Shown here: positions 7,901-11,399 of the stretch, piece after piece
Position numbering within the stretch: position 1 is the stretch's first letter
How the letters are laid out: each line of letters begins with the position of its first letter
Assembly (NCBI GenBank): GCA_030599175.1
Contig: JAUVON010000056.1
Span: forward strand, 1-11,399
Length of the DNA: 11,399 bases
From: Desulfobulbaceae bacterium
GTDB taxonomy: Bacteria > Desulfobacterota > Desulfobulbia > Desulfobulbales > Desulfocapsaceae
Direction: 5' to 3'
The notes under the pieces: model-generated
What the model was told of the DNA's origin: nothing
Seen by the model: the letters and a program-made list of their open reading frames with translations, nothing else
The model's database searches: none
Made by a program: the position numbers and the translations under genes

Positions 7901-8113
7901 TTCAATGTACTGAAGGACATCTTCCACGTCATTTTTAATCAGTTCTTTTTCAGTAGCAAGATATGAGGTGCGGATCTCCGCTATCTCTGATTGTGAACGG
8001 GTGATTTCCAAACTCATCCACAAATACCCCAGAACGCCGACAAGTGATAAAACAAGTACGAAAACGTGGAGTTGAAATATGGTCAGCAGGCTTCTTTTGT
8101 TCTTCATATACAT
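4949..8113 (-). CDS. Membrane-bound hybrid sensor histidine kinase (dCache-PAS-PAS-HisKA-HATPase-REC)
   Basis: A 1054-residue two-component sensor. Membrane helix 1 is at about 11-33. A periplasmic region at about 35-340 carries two Cache-like repeats, each ending alike (EPLDWIIGNGMYV near 207-219, EEWQWYIGTGVYV near 313-325), which suggests binding of a small ligand. Helix 2 is at about 345-367. Two PAS domains follow (about 425-540 and 555-675), the second with GDGVITTDTEGRVVLINKTAE. HisKA contains GGIAHDFNNIL with phospho-acceptor H700. The HATPase shows NLIINARHAM, DSGIGI and GSGLGLAIS boxes. The terminal REC domain (about 932-1054) has D939/D940, acceptor D988 and K1039. No Hpt or output domain is present and no regulator gene is adjacent, so the relay target is elsewhere. 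The ATG at 8113 lacks a clear Shine-Dalgarno; the ATG at 8107 is an alternative. The gene is convergent with the ParA gene, 9 bases apart. Confidence 0.93.
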   Translation of the reverse strand: MYMKNKRSLLTIFQLHVFVLVLSLVGVLGYLWMSLEITRSQSEIAEIRTSYLATEKELIKNDVEDVLQYIEHQKSLAEERVKAVVKSRTEEAFKTAQYIYEQNKNDTPDSEIADLIHDALFAASWDNGNGYYFVEDLAGTEIVNHNSPEIMDKDIVDLQDDDGNFIVRDILAFAKPEAREGFCSFYWRRPDSPEILEPRISFIKFFEPLDWIIGNGMYVEDEKELIKKEILEWVEKTHPRVDGYIFTGTWEGLSLTGPAKGENMYHVTAPNGVKVVQELINKAKKGGGFVEYIMPEFSGQRSVPKISYVAAIEEWQWYIGTGVYVDYIEDMVTQQQKELKETATIFLKQCLLVLGFLCLLSYALTRLLSNRIGQNLRLFLDFFKDSAQKAIPIQLDQITFQEFHSLAASANQMAKERQRAWESVKENQNYLRSIFNAPKEAIILFDPHDGSILDVNHAMLEMYGITHQEAVTPLRENVIFGPPPYDYREARKKLAETVTNGPQTFQWLAKKKTGEFFWTENSLNLTELGDKNFVIAVQRNIDAKKKTEQILAAEQERLAVTLRSIGDGVITTDTEGRVVLINKTAEQITGWVAEEALGRQASEIFNIVHERSGKPCKSPVEQIFETGEQLERAAQKLLITRDNRRVSIADSGAPIFDKESKIIGVVLVFRDITNEKKTEQELLKIRKLESVGVLAGGIAHDFNNILSAILGNIELSSKIVGEEHEISTLLADAISATFRASKLTQQLLTFAKGGEPVKETTALPEIIKESAGFVLHGSNITCTYDCPDDLWFVNIDTGQIGQVIQNLIINARHAMPDGGRIEIKGTNIQDAGNVPLLNGNTGKYIKIAIRDSGIGIQKDLIDKIFDPYFSTKQVGSGLGLAISHSIITKHGGYLTAESTPGKGSVFTIYLPATLDQPREKADSESVILPSRSATIMVMDDEEVVKNVTKSQLEFLGHKVILVSDGIEAMATYKKMRGSGEQVDIIIMDLTIPGGMGGQDAAEEILKIDPDARIIVSSGYSTDPVMANYRKYGFRAALTKPIVLDELTKAILSVL

Positions 8114-8172
8114 TTATCGACAATTTTTTTATTACTATCAACAACATAATACCAAGTTTTATACGATAATTC

Positions 8173-8201
8173 TTTAAAATAAATGTTGTAACCTGATTCA
8201 A
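8173..8201 (-). promoter_or_regulatory. Weak candidate promoter for the sensor kinase
   Basis: On the minus strand there is TTGAAT (8201-8196), a 17-base spacer and TTTAAA (8178-8173), each matching 4 of 6 consensus positions, about 60 bases before the ATG at 8113. The surrounding sequence is AT-rich, so chance matches are likely. Confidence 0.22.
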
Positions 8202-8277
8202 ACAGGTGGGGATTTTCAACATCCTGTGACTCAGTTCGGTACTTCTTGAGGAGGATAGAATAAAGAAAAATAAGTTC

Positions 8278-8337
8278 TGATTACGTACGAAACTCAGCTA
8301 TATCAAAAGACTATGTGATTACGTATGAAACTCAGCT
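8278..8337. repeat. Pair of 22-base direct repeats
   Basis: Copies at 8278-8299 and 8316-8337 share TGATTACGTA, then one mismatch (C versus T), then GAAACTCAGCT. The spacing is 38 bases start to start, with 16 bases between copies. They lie just left of the inverted-repeat element. Only two copies are present, so this is not a CRISPR array. Confidence 0.8.
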
Positions 8338-8345
8338 GCTTTTCT

Positions 8346-8416
8346 CGTCATTCCCGCGCAGGCGGGAATCCAGCCATTTCAATACGTTCTGGATTCCCGC
8401 CTGCGCGGGAATGACG
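8346..8416. repeat. Perfect 28-base inverted repeat, dispersed ATTCCC-N8-GGGAAT palindromic element
   Basis: The arms 8346-8373 and 8389-8416 are perfect reverse complements around a 15-base loop (8374-8388). Each arm contains its own smaller palindrome, ATTCCCGC-GCAG-GCGGGAAT, so the whole can fold as one long hairpin or as two short ones. The core ATTCCC(N8)GGGAAT has the form of the dRS3 element of Neisseria and of REP/MITE-like repeats seen across proteobacterial genomes. It is much more GC-rich than its surroundings, and I see no clear target-site duplication. It could act as a transcription barrier or a mobile-repeat remnant. It encodes nothing. Confidence 0.85.
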
Positions 8417-8739
8417 GAGCAGAGAGGTTTTTACGAATTTATCAGGAAATAATTAGTAACGAACCAAACTGTATTCTAAAACTTTTTAGTTTTACTATTA
8501 TGGTTGTTTAATTATTTTCGTAAATGTGTATATTCAATATTAATGTAGCAATGTGATTTGAGAATTTAACTTCATGGCCGTCTTAGTTGTAATAAAGCGG
8601 GATGATAATATTGAAAAAAATAAATCATGATAGTCTCATAATAATTCAAAATTTACATCGATGATAAAGATGATGAACTCGTGAAAAGGTCATTCAAAGA
8701 TGAAGAGTTGTTACGATGATATTAAGCATGACAAAAAAC

Positions 8740-8746
8740 AAGGAGG
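8740..8746 (+). promoter_or_regulatory. Strong ribosome binding site that decides the regulator start
   Basis: AAGGAGG stands 4 bases before the ATG at 8751. The frame extends upstream to an ATG at 8700 without a comparable site, so the 17 extra residues are unlikely to be translated. Confidence 0.75.
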
Positions 8747-8750
8747 ATCT

Positions 8751-9083
8751 ATGGCACCTAGAACAAAATATGATTTGGATTTATTCAGACAACTCGTATT
8801 GAGGGGGAAAACCAAAGGTGAAATAATGGCTGAAATGGCAATTAAAAATCACCCGACATTTAACAGCCTTAAATTGAAATTGATGGAAGTTGACAAAAAA
8901 TACTATAGAATCAAGGTTGCTAATAAAGCAGCTGCAAAGAAAGTATTAAAGGCAACTGTTGGAAAAAGAAATACCCTTACCCTATCGTCTAAATTGCTTG
9001 AAGGGAGTGGGTTTGGACCGGGAAGTTCCTTTCTCGTCACAATTAAAAAGAATAAGATAAACCTGGCATTGATTGAAGAATAA
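8751..9083 (+). CDS. Small putative DNA-binding regulator (helical N-terminus, AbrB-like C-terminus)
   Basis: A 110-residue basic protein. Residues 8-50 are predicted helical, and the stretch LVLRGKTKGEIMAEMAIKNH reads like a helix-turn-helix (GKTKGEIMAEM as the first helix and turn). The C-terminal 35 residues, NTLTLSSKLLEGSGFGPGSSFLVTIKKNKINLALI, follow the SpoVT/AbrB swapped-hairpin pattern: a TLTLSSKLL strand-helix, a GFGPGSSFLV turn-strand, then a strand with charged residues and a final hydrophobic strand. It is therefore probably a transcription factor or nucleoid-associated protein; the target is unknown. It stands first in a plus-strand series, 45 bases before the DUF3616-like gene, after a long AT-rich spacer. 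It could be autoregulatory, but no operator was recognised. An alternative is an antitoxin-like AbrB protein, but no toxin gene is adjacent. The gene call is secure; the function is moderate at best. Confidence 0.72.
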   Translation: MAPRTKYDLDLFRQLVLRGKTKGEIMAEMAIKNHPTFNSLKLKLMEVDKKYYRIKVANKAAAKKVLKATVGKRNTLTLSSKLLEGSGFGPGSSFLVTIKKNKINLALIEE

Positions 9084-9128
9084 ACAAGAAACTAACTTGT
9101 CATTCTTATGGTTAGAAAACAAATTTAA

Positions 9129-10118
9129 ATGTATATTTTAAGGGTATTATTGACTCTTTTTATATCACTTGCAGGTTTTATGGTATTGCCAATTATCCAG
9201 TCAGATGCCGTTGCTTCCGGTTCTCCTCTAGTCGATAGATTGTTACATATATATGAGCCATCCGGGGTTCTTTATCTTTCAAACGGTGACGTCCTGATAA
9301 TTGAGGATGATGGCAGAAATCCTCTCCATCTTATTTCTCTTGCGGATCATTCAGGTGTTGATTTTACCGGTCCAAATGTCACTATGAAACTGTCGACACC
9401 AGTGGATGATCTGGAAGGTATCACACTGGGCAGAGATGAGACTGTTTTTCTGATTACTTCGTTTTCCCCTGACAGGAAAAAAAAGAGAAAAAAGAAAAGA
9501 CAACGGTTGATTCAATTTCAGATTAAAGATGGTCGGGTTGTTCATGAACTTCATTTCGATAATTTTCTGCCCTACCTGATTCAGCAGTTAAATAAGGAAA
9601 AATATATCGATGCCGGAAGCGCTGATACACTCAATATTGAAGGAATCACTTTTGATGCCGGGAAGAAACGCCTTTTAATAGGACTCCGATCTCCTTTGGT
9701 TAAAGGCAGAGCTATTATCGTTGTTCTTGAAAATCCTTATGAAATTTTTTCCGGCACGACTCCGCCCATTTTTACAGGCCGGAATATTATGATGGATCTT
9801 GGCGGAGAGGGGATACGGGGGATTACCTATAATTACAACCTGGGTGTCTATCTGATCACCAACGAGGTGAAAAACAAAAAGGGGAAATTGCGACCGGGGT
9901 TGTGGGTGTGGGACGGAAAACCTGAAAATAGACCAGCCAGGGCCTCACTTCCCAAAATGAAGGGGGTAAAAAATATTGAAGGGATTACCCCGATTACTGT
10001 TGGCGCCAGGCATTTCCTTCTTCTTGTATGTGATGATGGGGAAAAGAAAAAAGAAAAGGGTGGACATTACATTTTGATGGATACCGGGTTTTTATCAAAG
10101 AAATCCGTTTCAAGGTAA
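9129..10118 (+). CDS. Exported DUF3616-like beta-propeller protein
   Basis: A 329-residue protein with a signal peptide ([24 protein letters not shown], likely cleavage after DAVA near residue 29), so it is periplasmic or secreted. The mature part resembles DUF3616 (PF12275), a propeller-type domain related in outline to esterase-like phytase domains. The repeated motifs are [19 protein letters not shown] (93-111), [33 protein letters not shown] (168-200), [20 protein letters not shown] (227-246) and KNIEGITPI (281-289). Blades thus begin with a conserved EGIT-like element. No catalytic residues are known for the family. A very basic loop, [11 protein letters not shown], lies at 116-126. No clear Shine-Dalgarno precedes the ATG, but no better start exists that keeps the signal peptide. 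It is 45 bases after the regulator gene and 97 before the YyaL gene. Family assignment is moderate; export is likely. Confidence 0.78.
   Translation: MYILRVLLTLFISLAGFMVLPIIQSDAVASGSPLVDRLLHIYEPSGVLYLSNGDVLIIEDDGRNPLHLISLADHSGVDFTGPNVTMKLSTPVDDLEGITLGRDETVFLITSFSPDRKKKRKKKRQRLIQFQIKDGRVVHELHFDNFLPYLIQQLNKEKYIDAGSADTLNIEGITFDAGKKRLLIGLRSPLVKGRAIIVVLENPYEIFSGTTPPIFTGRNIMMDLGGEGIRGITYNYNLGVYLITNEVKNKKGKLRPGLWVWDGKPENRPARASLPKMKGVKNIEGITPITVGARHFLLLVCDDGEKKKEKGGHYILMDTGFLSKKSVSR
9477..9500 (+). repeat. Purine-rich A-tract stretch in the DUF3616-like gene
   Basis: A run of eight A (9477-9484) followed by A6 and A4 tracts broken by single G encodes the polybasic loop of the exported protein. Such runs are slippage-prone. 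Confidence 0.6.
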
Positions 10119-10121
10119 TTT

Positions 10122-10138
10122 TGCAAGGTGGCCTTGTA
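10122..10138 (+). terminator. Weak intrinsic terminator after the DUF3616-like gene
   Basis: TGCAAGG, loop TGG and CCTTGTA form a 7-base stem with one G-T pair, only a few bases past the stop codon, followed by TTTTCCTGTTT. The stem is short and the T-tract imperfect, so some readthrough into the YyaL gene is likely. Confidence 0.4.
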
Positions 10139-10147
10139 TTTTCCTGT

Positions 10148-10176
10148 TTGACTTTCCTTCGAGCTGTTACCACACT
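10148..10176 (+). promoter_or_regulatory. Weak candidate promoter for the YyaL-like gene
   Basis: TTGACT (10148-10153, 5 of 6 to the -35 consensus) is followed after 17 bases by CACACT (10171-10176, only 3 of 6 to -10). The poor -10 would fit a regulated promoter, since the adjoining palindrome begins at 10175. Low certainty. Confidence 0.25.
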
Positions 10177-10199
10177 GTAGGACATGGCCATGTCTACAG
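10175..10199. promoter_or_regulatory. Operator-like palindrome before the YyaL-like gene
   Basis: CTGTA and TACAG flank GACATGG/CCATGTC, giving 12 paired bases on each side with one unpaired G (10180). The central 14 bases (10181-10194) form a perfect loop-less palindrome, which suits a dimeric DNA-binding protein better than an RNA hairpin. It ends one base before the AAAGGAGG ribosome binding site, so a bound repressor would sit at the promoter/start region. Confidence 0.5.
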
Positions 10200-10215
10200 A
10201 AAAGGAGGAAATTCA

Positions 10216-11399
10216 ATGTTCCGCATAATTTTAGCCTGTCTCATTATCAGTGTATTACCCGTGATGGCACTGTCAGTACAGGTAGAGGGCGGTGAAAACC
10301 GTATTCAAAATCAAGTGCAGAAAAAACTTGCTTCAGGAGAAAAATCAAACCGCCTGATCAATGAAAAGAGCCCCTATCTGCTGCAGCATGCCTTTAACCC
10401 TGTAGAGTGGTATCCCTGGGGTGAGCAGGCCTTTGCCAGGGCCAAAAATGAAAACAAACCAATCTTTCTTTCCATCGGTTATTCTACCTGCCACTGGTGC
10501 CATGTTATGGCCCATGAATCCTTTGAAAATCCCGAGATTGCGGCAATTTTAAATAAATGGTTTATCAGCATCAAGGTCGATCGGGAAGAACGGCCGGATA
10601 TCGATCAGATGTATATGGCGGCAACTCAGGCGATGACAGGGTCCGGCGGTTGGCCCATGTCGGTTTTTTTAATGGCCGATGGCAGTCCCTTTTATGCAGG
10701 AACCTATTTCCCGCCGAAGTCATCCGGCGGTCGTCCAGGATTTAAAGATCTGCTGACAACCATCCATAAAGCCTGGCAGGATCGGAAGGGAGATCTGCAG
10801 GAATCAGCCAGTCAGATGGTTGCTATGCTGGAAAGCAGCAATACATCTTCTACCGGCACAATCAAACCGGATGTACTTGTCCGTGGCTATGAGTTGCTGG
10901 CCGGGAGTTATGACCAAAAAGAAGGTGGTTTCGGCCAGGCACCCAAGTTTCCGCGACCGGTCGTCTTTTCCTTTCTTTTTTCCCGTTACCTCGCCACCGG
11001 AGAGGAAAAGGGTCGTGATATGGCACTCTTTACCCTCAAAAAAATGGCTGAGGGTGGCATGTATGATCAGATTGGTGGGGGATTTCATCGTTATTCTGTC
11101 GATGAACGCTGGTTTGTCCCTCACTTTGAAAAAATGCTTTATGATCAGGCCCAGCTTGTCGATTCCTATCTCGATGCATTTCAGATCACGCGTGAGGAAC
11201 AGTATGCGGAGATAGCGAGAGATACTTTCGCTTATCTCCTCAGGGATATGCGTGACCCGGCAGGCGGGTTTTATTCAGCCGAGGATGCAGACAGTGATAA
11301 CCCATATGCTCCTGGAGAGCATGGTGAAGGTGCATTCTATCTCTGGATCCGAGAGGATCTGGATAAGAAACTGGGTCCGGAAAGGGCCGATATCTTCAG
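10216..11399 (+). CDS. YyaL/DUF255 (spermatogenesis-associated protein 20-type) thioredoxin-fold protein with signal peptide, partial
   Basis: 394 residues are visible; the C-terminus lies beyond the right edge. The start ATG at 10216 has AAAGGAGG at 10201-10208. Residues 46-205 form the Thioredox_DsbH/DUF255 domain (PF03190). It begins with [24 protein letters not shown], where most family members start, and carries the redox-type motif CHWC at 92-95 ([14 protein letters not shown]), then [10 protein letters not shown] and GGWPMSVF. From about 215 an alpha/alpha-toroid, six-hairpin-like region follows ([52 protein letters not shown]), as in AGE/cellobiose-epimerase-like folds. The biochemical role of the family is not settled. 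Unusual here is an extra N-terminal stretch of about 45 residues that looks like a signal peptide ([20 protein letters not shown]) plus linker, placing the protein in the periplasm. It is preceded by a palindrome and a weak terminator, so it may be transcribed on its own. Confidence 0.92.
   Translation, partial: MFRIILACLIISVLPVMALSVQVEGGENRIQNQVQKKLASGEKSNRLINEKSPYLLQHAFNPVEWYPWGEQAFARAKNENKPIFLSIGYSTCHWCHVMAHESFENPEIAAILNKWFISIKVDREERPDIDQMYMAATQAMTGSGGWPMSVFLMADGSPFYAGTYFPPKSSGGRPGFKDLLTTIHKAWQDRKGDLQESASQMVAMLESSNTSSTGTIKPDVLVRGYELLAGSYDQKEGGFGQAPKFPRPVVFSFLFSRYLATGEEKGRDMALFTLKKMAEGGMYDQIGGGFHRYSVDERWFVPHFEKMLYDQAQLVDSYLDAFQITREEQYAEIARDTFAYLLRDMRDPAGGFYSAEDADSDNPYAPGEHGEGAFYLWIREDLDKKLGPERADIF

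Larger units (their letters stand above)
8114..8750. other. Long intergenic region with repeats, no convincing gene
   Basis: About 640 bases separate the divergent kinase and regulator genes. I see no open frame with a ribosome binding site and no tRNA-like fold. The left part (8114-8270) should hold the kinase promoter. The centre holds a direct repeat pair and a large inverted repeat, listed separately. The right part (about 8440-8740) is strongly AT-rich and presumably holds the promoter of the 110-residue regulator, though no clear -35/-10 pair stands out. Confidence 0.6.

Noticed and set aside
7950-8222. Minus-strand open frame of 90 codons upstream of the kinase
   Set aside because: It lies mostly in another frame of the kinase 5' end and its leader, has unlike-protein composition and no ribosome binding site; it is a shadow.
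8278-8337. Possible CRISPR remnant
   Set aside because: Only two repeat copies with a 16-base spacer are present, with no further units and no cas genes in the window.
8477-8494. Inverted repeat TAAAAC-loop-GTTTTA in the AT-rich spacer
   Set aside because: Six A/T-rich pairs in such a composition are expected by chance.
8573-8629. Tiny plus-strand frame starting MAVLVVIKRDD in the AT-rich intergenic region
   Set aside because: It has 18 codons and no properly spaced Shine-Dalgarno; nothing supports translation.
9084-9100. Hairpin ACAAG-loop-CTTGT after the regulator stop
   Set aside because: The stem is five bases, AT-rich and without a T-tract; too weak to call a terminator, and the next gene follows closely.

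Overview
The window looks like chromosomal DNA of a Gram-negative anaerobe of the Desulfobacterota (sulfate-reducer-like, possibly Desulfobulbales). This is judged only from protein style, moderate base composition, exported and lipid-anchored proteins, and a large HDFNN-type hybrid sensor kinase. No rRNA, tRNA, CRISPR array, transposase or phage gene is visible.

Layout. (1) Positions 1-2532, minus strand: a tight three-gene operon, read from right to left. It encodes a small lipoprotein, a TIGR01777-type SDR epimerase with an N-terminal SRPBCC domain, and a polytopic membrane protein that runs off the left edge. (2) Positions 2643-4939, plus strand: a two-gene unit of a CHAD-domain protein with a degenerate CYTH-like N-terminus, followed 38 bases later by a small ParA/MinD-type ATPase. 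(3) Positions 4949-8113, minus strand, convergent with the ParA gene: a 1054-residue membrane hybrid histidine kinase (two Cache repeats, two PAS, HisKA, HATPase, REC). (4) Positions 8114-8750: about 640 bases without a convincing gene. This stretch holds a pair of 22-base direct repeats and a perfect 28-base inverted repeat of the dispersed ATTCCC(N8)GGGAAT type; its right half is AT-rich. (5) Positions 8751-11399, plus strand: a 110-residue putative DNA-binding protein (AbrB-like C-terminus), an exported DUF3616-like beta-propeller protein, and a YyaL/DUF255 thioredoxin-fold protein with a signal peptide. The last gene has a palindrome directly before its ribosome binding site and runs off the right edge.

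How the genes may work together. The most promising unit is CHAD plus ParA. CHAD domains bind inorganic polyphosphate and localise to polyphosphate granules; small ParA ATPases without an HTH domain position large cellular cargo over the nucleoid. Their pairing suggests a dedicated system for spacing or segregating polyphosphate granules. This is inference from domain content and adjacency. The DUF3616 and YyaL genes both encode predicted exported proteins and may form an envelope module, but a weak terminator and an operator-like palindrome between them suggest that YyaL has its own control.

Several start codons were moved from the longest open frame to the one with a Shine-Dalgarno sequence (SDR epimerase, lipoprotein, ParA, 110-residue regulator).
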